From: Cladosporium sp. IMV 00045
Taxonomy: Eukaryota > Ascomycota > Dothideomycetes > Cladosporiales > Cladosporiaceae
Direction of reading: 5' to 3'
DNA: 64,000 nucleotides
Assembly: GCA_001931905.2 (NCBI GenBank)
Contig: MSJI02000734.1
Span: 1-64,000, forward strand
Shown: positions 1-10,649 of the stretch, in pieces
Numbering within the stretch: the stretch's first letter is position 1
How the letters are laid out: each line of letters opens with the position of its first letter
The notes under the pieces: generated by a model
What the model saw: the letters and a program-made list of their open reading frames with translations, nothing else
Databases searched by the model: none
What the model was told of the DNA's origin: nothing
Translations under genes and position numbers: made by a program

Positions 1-48
1 TTTTTGGTTTGTTTCTTGTTTCATCTCCCGTCGGGCTTTCAGGTTCCC

Positions 49-1107
49 TCATATACGCAACCGTGCCAGCCTCTTGAGTAGGGATTGTGACGATCCTGCA
101 CTTGTTCTTTTGACTTTCTCTGCGAGAAGAAGCATTTGCTCGTGTCCGAAATCTTTTTTCAATTTCCCATCGACGGTGAAGAAATCACCCAGCAAAAGGC
201 CGATTTCGCGCCGCGTATGAGCTATGGCGCCGGGTTTGAGTGAGTCGTCGAGGACGTCTGCGGTTGATGAGATGGAGGATTGGTAGCTTGAGCGTGGGAG
301 GATGAAGATTCTTGATTGAGCTTGTGAGTTTGTGACGGTGTAGTAGAGGATGGCCAGTTCTAGGGTATGCAGGTGATGGGTTGTCAACTTTGCGAGGTGG
401 GTGAAGAGGGTTCTCCAGGATTGTAGGATGGGAAGGTGGACGCTTATCAGGTGGAGTTGTTTGAGGGTCAGGGCGTGTGCGGTGAGGAAGTGAAGCAGAT
501 CTTTGACTTTGAGAATGTCGCTCTGATGCAACGTCAGAGACGTCAACTGAGGGAGATGGATTTCGCGCAGACCAGCACCATAACGAGCGAGTGTGCTCTT
601 CCAAGAAGGCGCAGAGAGTGTTAGACTGGTGATGGTTCCGCCCAGAAGCGGCAATCGGCTCCCTTCGATGAGAATTTCGAAGCTGTGTGTTGCGTTGACG
701 CAGGTGCGATTGGAGTGGCAGCGTCCGGCTATTAGGTGTGTAGTCAAGAGAGCGAGGCGCTTATTGGTGAGTCGGAGGTTGCAGAGGCTTCTGCGGTTTA
801 GAAGGGTTGTTATCATCTCGAGGAGTTCGTCGGGGAGTTGAGTTAGATTGGCTTTTGGGGGTTGGGCTTTGCTGGGTCTGATGACTTTGGGTGTCTCAAG
901 AGGTGCGAGGGAGCGCTTCAGCACTGCTAGGATTGACGTTCTCACATACAGATTGGAGAGATGCTTGTCAAAATATCGGTTGCTTTTTCCAACGGGGTGG
1001 AGGGCCAGATTGGACAAGATATCCAAGGTTCGCGTGTAGCGTTTGAGCGATCTCTTACATTCCAGCAAAAGTCCCCCGAGCCGCCACGCACAGCTCTCTC
1101 CTACCAA
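49..1107 (-). CDS. F-box domain protein
   Basis: Single-exon ORF of 352 residues. Around residues 88-130 it has an F-box-like stretch (LPDELLEMI, then leucine-rich helices and SLCNLRLTNKRL), followed by leucine-rich segments such as ITSLTLSAPSW and LTSLTLHQSDIL, the usual layout of fungal F-box proteins. Such proteins link the Skp1-Cullin ubiquitin ligase to a substrate through the C-terminal half; the substrate cannot be read from sequence. The first 80 residues are basic with no clear domain, so the true start could be further in. It is divergent from UTP4, with about 700 bases between starts. The F-box call is good; the specific role is unknown. Confidence 0.7.
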   Translation of the reverse strand: MVGESCAWRLGGLLLECKRSLKRYTRTLDILSNLALHPVGKSNRYFDKHLSNLYVRTSILAVLKRSLAPLETPKVIRPSKAQPPKANLTQLPDELLEMITTLLNRRSLCNLRLTNKRLALLTTHLIAGRCHSNRTCVNATHSFEILIEGSRLPLLGGTITSLTLSAPSWKSTLARYGAGLREIHLPQLTSLTLHQSDILKVKDLLHFLTAHALTLKQLHLISVHLPILQSWRTLFTHLAKLTTHHLHTLELAILYYTVTNSQAQSRIFILPRSSYQSSISSTADVLDDSLKPGAIAHTRREIGLLLGDFFTVDGKLKKDFGHEQMLLLAEKVKRTSAGSSQSLLKRLARLRI

Positions 1108-1807
1108 TCATTGTCAAGGATACCACGTTCCAATCGATCGTAGTAGGTGCGTTAGGCATGGTCGGCGTGATGCTCTTTGCAAGTGCGCGGAATGAACTCA
1201 GAATTCCAGATGAAACGAGAGAAACATGGATTTGTTCTAGAGTCAGTGGCGAAACAACATCGACAGTCCGAGGAAGAGCTTAGCAAGAGCGAGATAAGGT
1301 ATGAGCTGGCAATTTGAGCGTGTCAACAGAGGTCCTACAAAGATCTATTGTGAAGTGTAAGTTCACATCGAAGGCTTGCCGCACTTGAAGGGTTGGCATC
1401 GTGGAGAGGCAGCTTCATGCTGGCAAAAATGATGGCACACATTCGATTCGTTCGAGCGAGTACTATCGCGGCGGAGCAGCAGAAGTATGTATCATCTGGT
1501 CATTTTGTGAGAGGGGATGTCTGCTGTATTCAATGGTGTACAGGTATAGAAGTGAGAATGTACAGCAGTGGTTCAGTCGAAGGCTAAGGGTAGATTTAGG
1601 CTGTGCGCTTCGGCCCGCGAGGACCCCAGCTTAGCGCCGCTGCTGCTCTGCTCTGAGGCCGACGCCAAAATTTATTTCCAAAGTCGCCGCGTTCTAGCTT
1701 TCCGCGAAGATTATCGACTGCGCGAAGCAGTCTGTACGCCCATTCACAACCGAAAGACAGGCGATGGCGGCCTGTTGATTCAAAACAATAACCGATCTTC
1801 AGACACC
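1108..1807. other. Divergent intergenic region, F-box gene / UTP4
   Basis: About 700 bases between two divergent starts, presumably holding both promoters and 5' UTRs. The UTP4 frame stays open upstream to 1568, but those 80 codons (rich in R, S and C) do not look like the family. No RNA gene or repeat was recognised. Confidence 0.5.
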
Positions 1808-4510
1808 ATGGACGTCCACCGCTCGCGATTCGTTCCCTACCCTACCTCACCCATTAGTGCAGTCGCTTTTTCCAGAAACAGCGACAGCGGTTATTCTGGA
1901 CCCGTCCCGGCGCTGAAACTTGCTATCGGTCGTGAGAATGGCAGCATAGAGATCTGGGATCCCCAGAAAGGACTCTGGAGTCAAGAGGTGGTGTTCGCTG
2001 GCGAGAGCTCAAGCGTAGACGCATTGGTCTGGACTCAAGATCCGGACGAGAAAGACCCCGAGGGAAACGTCGTTGTAGGCCAACAAAGACTCTTCAGCAT
2101 CGCATCGTCGCCTGCTGTTACCGAATGGGATCTTGCTACGGGACAGCCCAAGAGGAAGTCTACCGGAAACTTCAACGACGTCTGGTGCATCGCAGCCCAA
2201 CCGAAGCCGAAGCAAGCGAAGAATGCCGAAGAAGAGCAGAAGGCGCAGGACATCGTCGGCGGCTGCGGAGACGGTGCGCTTGTTCTGCTCTCAACACAAG
2301 ACGAGGACCTGCAATTCAAGCGCTTCTTGGCCAGAGTCAGCGGCAAGCGCGCAAGATGCATGTCTGTCGCCTACAAGGACCAGGACATTGTGGTTGCTGG
2401 CTTCGCCGACAGCATGATCAGAATCTTTGACACCAGGAATGGATCCCTTCTGCGTAACATGAGCTTGGGCGTTGGCATTCCTGGTGCCCCGAAGAACGCC
2501 ATGATCTGGCAGGTAAAATGCTTGCCCAATGGTGACATTGTCTCTGCGGACTCGAATGGTGAAGTACGGTTCTGGGATGGGAAATCCTACTCCCTTTCTC
2601 AGCGCCTGACTGGACACGATGCCGACTGTCTGGATTTGATTGTGAGCAACGACGGCAAGTCAGTCTTCTCTGGTGGCCTGGACGGTAGAATCGCTGTCTA
2701 CAGGCAGTCAGTGCAGCAGAATGGCCGTAAGAGCTGGGCAAAGGGTAGCCACAGGAGGGTTCACCACGGCGAAGTCAAGGCTATGGGATCGTTCGACAGC
2801 AAGCACATGAGTGTTGTGGTGTCTGGCGGCAACGACATTACACCGATGGTGACGCCGCTGCGCGAGTATGGCAAGGAGAATGTTCGTGGTCTGCCTAGCT
2901 TGCCTTCGCAGCCTCCAGTCACCAGTGCGCCGAAAGCTAGGCTGCTGGTCAGCTGGTGGGACCAGGAAATCCACATCTGGCGCATCGCTCGTCAATATAC
3001 TCTCGAAGCTCTCCCTGAACAGCAGAGACCTCGAAAGCTTGTTGCAAAGATCACCCTTGACTCTACCGATCCATTGACGAGCGTGTCGATCTCACCCGAC
3101 GGCAAGCTACTTGCCGCATCATCCAACTCAGAAGTCAAAGTATTCCAGCTTCGCAAGCGCGTTGAGTCAGATGGCCTTGCCGTACGAAGACTCGATGTTC
3201 CCGATGATCTTGCGGACTCTGGAGCTCGCCTGGTCAGCTTCTCCTACGACGGCAAATGGCTAGCGGCAGCAACACCCGAAAATGAGGTTCAAGTGGTGCG
3301 ATTCACTCTCGATGCTGAGAAGCCCAAACAATTCAAGATCATCGATCGCGTCGTCGACCTTGATCGCCCACGTCGCAAGGCACAACGTCTCTCTGGCTTC
3401 AATAAGTATGATCACGCCATTACACGCATGGCCTTCAGCGACGACAGTTCTGTGCTTGTGACAGGTGATGTCTCTGGCTACCTTGACTCTTGGGTCTTGG
3501 AAGGCCACTTCGATCCCACCGCGCCGGCTTTGGACCTTGCGAAACACGACTCTGATAAGGGGTCTACCGATGGCAGTTCCGATTCTGACTCCGACTCCGA
3601 CTCAGACGACGACGATGATGCCCTTGCAGTCTTTTTTGGCCAGCACTGGTCCGATAATCCTAATGGACACCTGCTGCCCAAGCTTGACTCAACACCGCTT
3701 GTTCTCTCCTTCAGGCCTCACAGGGAGGCTACCAATGATTTGGTCAATGGCAATCCTGGTGTCCACTCCACCCGCTCCAACCCCCACGCACACGCACATA
3801 CCCTTCCTCAAGGCCAACACAGACTTTTCGTCGTGACGGCCAGGCACCAGATGTACGAGCTCGACATCCTTGCCGGCAAGCTCAGCGACTGGAGCCGACG
3901 CAACCCCACTGCAGTCCTCCCCGAAGATTTCACAAAGATTCGTGATCGTGCCGTCGGCGCCGTCTGGGACACGACTGCCAACCGCGAACGTATTTGGCTG
4001 TATGGCAGCACCTGGGTCTTCATGCTGAACGTTGGGCAAGATCTTGAAGATTTCATGACCTCCCTAGTCAACAAGAAACGTCGCCCTAGCGAGGTTGATG
4101 GCGAGATTGCTGCAACTCCCAAACGTGTCAAAAACAACAGCAGCGGTGCCGGTAGCAGATTACCTGCCTCGCAGCGCGCTCCTGGTCACGTAGGAAGCGT
4201 GAAGATTACCTCACAGAACGAGCAAGGTGAAGATGTGGTCAAAACGATCGACGAGGAGGACAGAGATGTCGAGATGGAGGATGACGACGACACAGAAGGC
4301 CTTCAGCTCACCCGCTTGCGAAGCGAGGATGCCGCTGTCGCCGCGCAAGGGCAGTACGAGAGGAAGTTCTGGGGCACCTTCAAGTACAGGCCCATCCTGG
4401 GTATGGTGCCCTTGGAGGACGAGGACGGTAAAGGTGAAGACGTCCTCGAGGTTGTTATTGTGGAACGCCCGGCCGAGGAGAGCCGTGGTCGCGGTGGCCA
4501 GAGGCGGTGA
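1808..4510 (+). CDS. UTP4: U3 snoRNP protein Utp4 (WD-repeat)
   Basis: 900-residue single-exon protein. Utp4 (cirhin) belongs to the t-UTP/UtpA subcomplex of the small-subunit processome, needed in the nucleolus for pre-rRNA transcription and 18S processing. Visible signs: the N-terminal MDVHRSRFVPYP motif typical of Utp4, then repeated WD40-type blades (for example GSIEIWDPQKGLW, GEVRFWDG, GGLDGRIAVYR, SGYLDSWVLEGHF) over most of the length. An acidic Ser/Asp tract lies near residues 590-605, and a second acidic stretch plus a basic C-terminus follow. I chose the ATG at 1808, not the upstream in-frame 1568, because the family motif begins there and the upstream codons look non-coding. No intron is needed. 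Confidence 0.88.
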   Translation: MDVHRSRFVPYPTSPISAVAFSRNSDSGYSGPVPALKLAIGRENGSIEIWDPQKGLWSQEVVFAGESSSVDALVWTQDPDEKDPEGNVVVGQQRLFSIASSPAVTEWDLATGQPKRKSTGNFNDVWCIAAQPKPKQAKNAEEEQKAQDIVGGCGDGALVLLSTQDEDLQFKRFLARVSGKRARCMSVAYKDQDIVVAGFADSMIRIFDTRNGSLLRNMSLGVGIPGAPKNAMIWQVKCLPNGDIVSADSNGEVRFWDGKSYSLSQRLTGHDADCLDLIVSNDGKSVFSGGLDGRIAVYRQSVQQNGRKSWAKGSHRRVHHGEVKAMGSFDSKHMSVVVSGGNDITPMVTPLREYGKENVRGLPSLPSQPPVTSAPKARLLVSWWDQEIHIWRIARQYTLEALPEQQRPRKLVAKITLDSTDPLTSVSISPDGKLLAASSNSEVKVFQLRKRVESDGLAVRRLDVPDDLADSGARLVSFSYDGKWLAAATPENEVQVVRFTLDAEKPKQFKIIDRVVDLDRPRRKAQRLSGFNKYDHAITRMAFSDDSSVLVTGDVSGYLDSWVLEGHFDPTAPALDLAKHDSDKGSTDGSSDSDSDSDSDDDDDALAVFFGQHWSDNPNGHLLPKLDSTPLVLSFRPHREATNDLVNGNPGVHSTRSNPHAHAHTLPQGQHRLFVVTARHQMYELDILAGKLSDWSRRNPTAVLPEDFTKIRDRAVGAVWDTTANRERIWLYGSTWVFMLNVGQDLEDFMTSLVNKKRRPSEVDGEIAATPKRVKNNSSGAGSRLPASQRAPGHVGSVKITSQNEQGEDVVKTIDEEDRDVEMEDDDDTEGLQLTRLRSEDAAVAAQGQYERKFWGTFKYRPILGMVPLEDEDGKGEDVLEVVIVERPAEESRGRGGQRR

Positions 4511-4805
4511 AAAGTTTAGTGCTCTGGCGCCATTGCGCGTGTATCCATCTTTGTGTATCAATTAGCACGTTATTATCTATTGTAGCCAAATTGGGTAATA
4601 TTTCCGACACATGTCACGTTTGATATTGGGGTTTCTTCGCTTCTTGACGTCCTTCAATACTACGTCTCCGGCGGTCGATCAATGCGTGCAAGCATCGCGA
4701 TGCCGTCCCGGGCATAATCAAGGCGTGGCGCCATTGACAGCCTGTCATGGCAGAGACATGTACACTGACGATTGGTACATTCAGCATCACCGCCAGTCTC
4801 CTAGG

Positions 4806-5834
4806 TCACAGATTCGACCTTTCTGACAAAGACACCACAATCTTCCCGTGCACCTTCCTATTCGCCAGGTCCTTCAAAGCCTGGCCAATACTCGCAAGAC
4901 CGTCATATCTTCCGTACAACAGAGGCTTCAGCTTCCCCTCGGCCAGCATGCGCAGATAACCAGACCAGATTCCCTCGAGCTCCTGCGGAAAACGTCTCCC
5001 ACTCTCACCAAACCGATACCCAACCAACGCAATAGACTTGAGAAGAAGTCGATTCACCTTCACCTCCTCCATCACTCCATGCCGCGCAGCAAACCCAAGA
5101 ACGACAATCGTGCCCCCATACGCCACGCAGCGTATGGCCTGATTGACCATCCCCGTATTATCAAGAACGGCATCAACACCCTCACCACCGGTAAACTCCA
5201 GAACCTCATCCACCCACACCCCCTCCCCATCCATAACAATCACACGATCCACCTCCAAATCCCGCCGCAAGGCCTCCGCTTTCCTCTCATCTCCCGCTAA
5301 AGCAATCACCTTCGCACCCGCAGCTTTCGCTATCGCACAGCAAGCACTGCCCAAACCGCCACTCGCACCACTGACAAGCACCGTGTCGCCGCGCTTGACT
5401 TTCGCAACGTGAACCACGGCAGCGTACGAGACCGCCTGGCCGCTGACGGCGCAGGCGGTTTTACTGCTCACGCCTTCGGGCACGCGACGGATCCTGCTCC
5501 CTTGAACGGCGATGAACTCTGCGAACGCCCCTATACTTGCTCCAAAGACGCGGTCGCCTTTCCGCAGAGTAATATCGCCATTGCCAGGTCTCCGCGGTGT
5601 TTGCTCCACGACACCGGCGAAATCGTAGCCCAGGATGAAAGGCGGGTGGACGTTGCCCTTTTTGGCGTGAGTGTTTTGATGTTTTCCTTGGGCGTGCAGG
5701 ATGTCGGCGTGCTGGGGGCTGCAGTGCGTTATGCGAATGAGGTATTCGTCTTCTTGGGGTTGGGGGAGGGCGGTTGGGCTGGGTTGGAGAGTGGAGGGGT
5801 CCGGGACGAATGAGGGGATGAGGATTGCTTGCAT
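4806..5834 (-). CDS. Zinc-independent MDR / quinone oxidoreductase-like protein
   Basis: 342-residue member of the medium-chain dehydrogenase/reductase superfamily. The N-terminal GroES-like half contains GYDFAGVVE and RVFGASIGAFAEF; the cofactor half has the nucleotide-binding glycines SGASGGLGSA near residue 155 and the substrate-side GGTIVVLGFA. The catalytic-zinc Cys/His pair of alcohol dehydrogenases is absent, which points to the quinone oxidoreductase/zeta-crystallin branch using NADPH. Length fits the family. It is convergent with UTP4, the 3' ends about 300 bases apart. The substrate cannot be told. Confidence 0.8.
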   Translation of the reverse strand: MQAILIPSFVPDPSTLQPSPTALPQPQEDEYLIRITHCSPQHADILHAQGKHQNTHAKKGNVHPPFILGYDFAGVVEQTPRRPGNGDITLRKGDRVFGASIGAFAEFIAVQGSRIRRVPEGVSSKTACAVSGQAVSYAAVVHVAKVKRGDTVLVSGASGGLGSACCAIAKAAGAKVIALAGDERKAEALRRDLEVDRVIVMDGEGVWVDEVLEFTGGEGVDAVLDNTGMVNQAIRCVAYGGTIVVLGFAARHGVMEEVKVNRLLLKSIALVGYRFGESGRRFPQELEGIWSGYLRMLAEGKLKPLLYGRYDGLASIGQALKDLANRKVHGKIVVSLSERSNL

Positions 5835-7239
5835 TGTGGTTGTAATGGGGTCATTTAGTTTTTAAGTTTTATTTGCCTTTTTCTTAAGTATTACTTGTCG
5901 CTATGAAGTTGATGCATCAAGTGCGAACGATGGGCTTTATTCATGGTGATGGCGCGAAGAGGAAGATTTCCAACCTCGGCAAAGTGAACGTCGAACGTAG
6001 AAAAGGCATCCTTCCTTGTGTTGTGAACCGAAAAGCATCACCCAGAATCGAGGACTGAATACCTGGTTTAGTAAAAGCAGCCTTGGAACAACATCTTGCA
6101 AGGTAACAAAACATTCGAGACCTTTCCAGAACAAATCGCGACAAGTTCTCAGCAAAGCGTCAACGGTTTCGAAACAGAAGGAAAAACACATGCAAGCTGC
6201 CTTTCGACGACTCATGTCCGCATCCTACGGGCTTGTACTCCGAATATGAGCGGTCACAAAATTTCAAGAAAATAGCCACGCGTATAGCACCAAGGAGCAA
6301 CGTCGGCGGCTGAAACGGCCAAGCTGTTGGTTTGTATGACTACCGTTCGAAATTTGACTGGGTTGGAATCCTTCGAGGTGAAGAAAGGAGGTGAAGTGCT
6401 TTTTTAGCCTTATTAGCTTTTGCTGATTGTTTTTCTGGCGATGATGGAATAGACTTGAGGTAACTTGAGGTAACTTTAGAGATGTTCTTGTTGCCACAAC
6501 ACAACATGATTCAAGTATAAGAACGACACTTGATGGAAGTGGAAGCGGAACCTGCGTAAGCGCTCGCGGCCTAACGGACCCACGCGATCCTTCGTTCCTT
6601 TGGTGGGTTTTAGTATGGCAACTTGTGGTCATTCGACACAATCTAAAGTGTTGATCGTGACTTCGTCAACGATGACTCTTTTGCTTCACAGTGAACGATC
6701 CTGACGAGAAAAACGACGCCTAGTCGGTTCTTGTCGAGCAGTGACGAAACAAATCGGCAACGAGCAGTTGACTCACGATCGATAATGCAAAGGACTTGGG
6801 ACTTTCCCTACAATCTGAGATAGGCGCGAGAATCCACTCATTGCAGATGCGTTTTTGAGTAGGAGCCAAGAAGCCATAGGCATGCCCTTGATCCTTTAGT
6901 GAGGCTTAGTCTGCCTGTCTGCCTGCCTGTTCTGCCATAGGCCACCCATCCACCCATGTGCGGCTGCCATCTCACAATGATGAAGGTCATGGCTTGTGCG
7001 GTGGCAGTTTTAGGGGCGATCTTTGTATGAAAACTTGACAGGCATAGGTTTTGGTGCCAGGGTTGATCGATAAGACCGGGTCGAAGGTGGGCGATGGCAC
7101 CGCTAGAAGGAGATGGTAGGGTTGTCATGCGGTGGTTGTGGCGGAGCGCATCTTTGGTATAGATGCATGTAGTGTATTGTACTCTTGTACTCTTTTGACC
7201 CTTAGCCCTCGTATTCACCATACAAGGCATTTCATTGGC
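5835..7239. other. Gene-free region
   Basis: About 1.4 kb between the divergent starts of the MDR and DUF3431 genes. It holds only short ORFs in shadow-like composition. A short direct duplication (acttgaggta repeated) lies near 6453-6476, and a CTGC/CTGT-rich patch near 6908-6936. No RNA gene was recognised. Confidence 0.45.
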
Positions 7240-9330
7240 ATGCTCGAATCAGTACATCAGCCATGGCAGGCCACATTGGTCTGGATACCCGCGACAGCCG
7301 TGAGCCTGCTCACAACGAAGATACTTCTCGTGGGCGAGTTCGAGAAGCCGCTCTCACTGCTGCTTCTCAATGTCAGCATCTTAACGATAATACAGCTCCT
7401 TGGTAGAATGTCCAACAAGAGCTCACATCCTGGAGAAACGAATATCGACTCGAAGCCAACGCGTCTGGGCATCTACTCGTTCCTGGCGTTCAGTATCTGC
7501 ATTTGTGCCTGTCTCATCCTCGAGTACAAAGCCATCGCGTTCACGAACAGTCTGGCAACTGCTATCTTGATCCTGGCTTTGGACTGGCAGCCTGTGCGAT
7601 TGTTCACTCAAGCTTCAGAATCTCGCTTGCTGGGGCTCTTCAGACTTCTCGCGTTGGCTTTGGGCTTTTTAATGATCCAGGCCTGGGACTTTAGGCTCAA
7701 CAAGACAAGCAGAGACATGTCCATTGCCTTCGTGGTGTTGCTCGTTGCGGCAGAGTCGATTTCCAAAGTTTCGTACCTGGAGCAGCGGTTCTGGCCTAAT
7801 TTCATGCGGCAGACCAACTATCAGATCAGTGCGAACCAGTGGCCGGTCTGGTCGCTCGTTCCGATCGGCATCGCAGCCTATTTCGAGGGACTGTCATTTC
7901 TTTGGATCCCCTCGTTTTCTACTGGACTTCTCCTAGCTGTTAACGTCACAGCTACTGCGGCAGCGTACTACTCAGGAGGCTGCCTGCCGAGAACCTTGCG
8001 CTTCTTCGACAGCGACACGTACATGAACAGAACAGCTTCGATGCTTGCACTTTCCGGACTGGTGTCGCTTGGATGTAGTTTGATTCCCAGTTTGGCCGTT
8101 ATCAACTCACCTTGGCAGCATGTTGGGTATTTCGTCGCCATTGTGGCTAATATATCAATCGAAGACATCCGACAATTGCGCGGGAAGTCCAAAGCAGACG
8201 CCGACATCGACGAGGAAGCTTTCGAGCCAGTGAGACTAGGATCTCAGGATGAAGGCTTTCCCGAGGGAACTTGCTCGCCAGTCAACCACAGCTCACGCGA
8301 CATCAATGAGCCAGGCCGACCGCAAAAGCCGCGTTTCGACAAAAAGTATCGATCAACATCCATTCTCCTGATATGCGCCCTGTTCACCTGGCTTGGATTT
8401 CTCCGAGCGAATCCGATTGCCACACCACTGGAAGGAAGCACCAGCTTCAATCCCAGGCTGGATTCCGACTTCACACCGGACGTGGACTTGGATATCGTGG
8501 TAGCTCGCTACAACAGACCTTGGGAACGAATGATGAGCGAAATAGATTCACTTCTACGCTCCGAAGGTCTGCAAGACCTGCTGACCAGGGTCATTGTATA
8601 CAACAAGGGAGCAGATGACATGGATAGGGACGAGGCTGCCGTGCGACCAAATGTTGAGATCAAATCACTCCAAAACATCGGACGTGAAGGCGCGACTTAC
8701 CTCGAACACATAGTCTCTCGATGGGATGATCTTGCGCGCCAAACGCTCTTCATTCAAGAAAGGCCACATGATTTCGGCCTGCTGAGACAGCGCGTGGCAG
8801 ACTACCTCGCCCCAGAAACGGGCTTCATGTCCCTTTCATATGCGGGAGTCGTCACCGATTGCGCCCATCCGCACGATCGTAGCTGGTCGCAGGATCCCAG
8901 AGTCATCACCGGCTTGTACAGGAATTTCAAGCCGTCGTCTGCCGCGCAGGAATGTCGCGATGTGGTCCTCACGTACAGAGGGCAATTCATTGCTTCTGGC
9001 GCTCGCATTCGAGGGAACGATAAGTCACTGTATGAACGCATGCTACGTGAACTTCAGGATCCCGGCAGCTGGATGCATTCTGAGTCATTCACGAACAGTC
9101 CGTGGAACCGGGACATCAGACCTCTCGACTCGCTCAATGCGCCGGTATTTGGCTATACTTTGGAGCGGATGTGGGGTGTTGTCATGCAGTGCTCTAATGC
9201 AAGAGTGGCCTCCAAAAATCCTAGTCTGCTGGGAGCATACGTGCATTCTGCATGGTTTGGGCGAAAGTTTCCTCTTGAGGATGTTCAGTGTCTTGATGGG
9301 CCGGTGATAGAGCCAAGCGTTCGAAGATGA
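7240..9330 (+). CDS. Multi-pass membrane protein with C-terminal DUF3431 domain
   Basis: 696 residues from the ATG at 7240; an upstream in-frame ATG at 7132 adds 36 residues without membrane character. The first ~310 residues hold about nine or ten hydrophobic segments (for example LVWIPATAVSLLTTKILLV and GLFRLLALALGFLMIQ). A polar loop follows, then one more hydrophobic segment near residue 375 (SILLICALFTWLGFL). From about residue 413 the sequence matches fungal DUF3431: DLDIVVARYNRPW, VIVYNKGAD, LQNIGREGATYLEHI, and FIQERPHDFG. DUF3431 proteins are commonly described as glycosyltransferase-like but unproven. Most are short single-pass proteins, so the long multi-pass N-terminus is notable. 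Function is not established. Confidence 0.75.
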   Translation: MLESVHQPWQATLVWIPATAVSLLTTKILLVGEFEKPLSLLLLNVSILTIIQLLGRMSNKSSHPGETNIDSKPTRLGIYSFLAFSICICACLILEYKAIAFTNSLATAILILALDWQPVRLFTQASESRLLGLFRLLALALGFLMIQAWDFRLNKTSRDMSIAFVVLLVAAESISKVSYLEQRFWPNFMRQTNYQISANQWPVWSLVPIGIAAYFEGLSFLWIPSFSTGLLLAVNVTATAAAYYSGGCLPRTLRFFDSDTYMNRTASMLALSGLVSLGCSLIPSLAVINSPWQHVGYFVAIVANISIEDIRQLRGKSKADADIDEEAFEPVRLGSQDEGFPEGTCSPVNHSSRDINEPGRPQKPRFDKKYRSTSILLICALFTWLGFLRANPIATPLEGSTSFNPRLDSDFTPDVDLDIVVARYNRPWERMMSEIDSLLRSEGLQDLLTRVIVYNKGADDMDRDEAAVRPNVEIKSLQNIGREGATYLEHIVSRWDDLARQTLFIQERPHDFGLLRQRVADYLAPETGFMSLSYAGVVTDCAHPHDRSWSQDPRVITGLYRNFKPSSAAQECRDVVLTYRGQFIASGARIRGNDKSLYERMLRELQDPGSWMHSESFTNSPWNRDIRPLDSLNAPVFGYTLERMWGVVMQCSNARVASKNPSLLGAYVHSAWFGRKFPLEDVQCLDGPVIEPSVRR

Positions 9331-9650
9331 TGATCATGAGTGCGAAAGGGAATTTGGAGTATAGAGTTGTTGGAGGCGAAGGCTGGCTAGAAGTTGTTGA
9401 CTGGTTCCGCTTGGCCGAGGTTGACTTCATCGAGAATGGCTGGGTGGTCAAATACTCTACTTTACATGTAGACATAACGATCTCATCTCACATCCGTTCA
9501 GCACTTCCAAAATCAGTCATCAAGATTCGGATCATCCTGATGTTTATCAAACAATTTGACCGTCAACATTATTAACAGCAACAGTCCCTCAACCCACACA
9601 TTTAACAACACACATACAAACATCCAACTCCCTTTCAAAAAAAAAAAAAA
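9331..9650. other. Short intergenic region and poly(A) leader
   Basis: 320 bases between the DUF3431 stop and the next ATG. The sequence becomes A- and C-rich towards the 3' end and finishes in an uninterrupted A-run at about 9637-9650, directly against the start codon at 9651. Confidence 0.6.
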
Positions 9651-10649
9651 ATGGAATCCCTCACATTTCTCCCCGAAACCATCGAATTCCCCACCGGCGA
9701 CTCTTTCCTTCGTCTTCAACCCATCACAGACTTCCGGCAATGCCACGGAACCATCCCACACGAAAGCCGGATCCTCTATCGCTGCAGGCGAGTCACTTCA
9801 AACCCGCCACCAGCATCATTATCCAACCCCAAAATCGACGACAAAGTACACGAAGAAGAGGGAGAACAAAAAGACTTCATCCTCAAAATCAAGATCCAAA
9901 TCCCCTCACCCGACTCCTCATCCTCTCCCCAGAACTCCTTAAAAAACTCCCCCAATCACCACCACCTCACCCCAAGCCCCCCAACCCTCCACGAACAACA
10001 CGCCCTCTCCCTCTTCCAACAAACCAACACCCCCAACGTCCCCAACCTCCTCACAACCCAAACCACCCCGCAACCGTCCTCAAGCCCCTTCCTCCCCGAC
10101 GAAGGCTACATTAGCTACACGGTAATGACATGCCTGCCTGGAAAATCGCTGTTCGAGATTGGGTACTGGAGTTTAGAGCCGGAGGTGAGGGAGGAGATTA
10201 AGAGGGAGTTTTTGGCGGTGTTGCGGTGAGTTTGCTCTTGTCCCGTCGTCAATCCCGTATCGGAGCAAAAGAGACAACCGCAAACCCCGAACCCCTTTTA
10301 TCTGACCTTTCTTGATTCATTAGGTCGGTGCAAGCGCTTGGTATCGAGCCGATGGATAAAGGGCTGCGGAACGTGATGTGGGATGGGGATAGTCGTCGTT
10401 GGTGAGAAACCCCGTGCCGGGCATATGCAGTCAATTTGAGCTAACCGCACCCGTAACATTCGCAGCGGCCTGGTTGATTTCGAGCATTGGCAAGCCTACA
10501 ACGACCCCAACGCCAGCAGCAATGGCGACGGCGAAGTGGACGTGAAGGTGCAAAGCGACACAGACGAGGAGTTACTGCAAAAATGGGGACTGGCGCATAA
10601 GCCGCCTGCGAAGAACTGGTGGGCTGAGTTTGGGATACATACGTATTGA
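9651..10649 (+). CDS. Degenerate protein kinase-like / phosphotransferase-like protein (3 exons)
   Basis: Exons 9651-10225, 10324-10401 and 10466-10649 give 278 residues. Both introns have GTGAG donors and AG acceptors, and the frame is kept. Kinase-fold landmarks: a hinge-like YTVMTCLPGKSLFEI near residue 155, a catalytic-loop-like PMDKGLRNVMWD near 201-212 (the Asp and Asn are kept but the HRD is not canonical), and VDFEHW near 221-226 in place of DFG. The N-terminal lobe is short, proline-rich and without an obvious glycine loop or VAIK lysine. This matches small fungal kinase-like/APH-like proteins of unknown substrate; activity is doubtful. The ATG is preceded directly by a poly(A) run. 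Confidence 0.65.

Noticed and set aside
1568..1807. N-terminal extension of UTP4
   Set aside because: In-frame but with composition unlike the family; the Utp4 motif starts at 1808.
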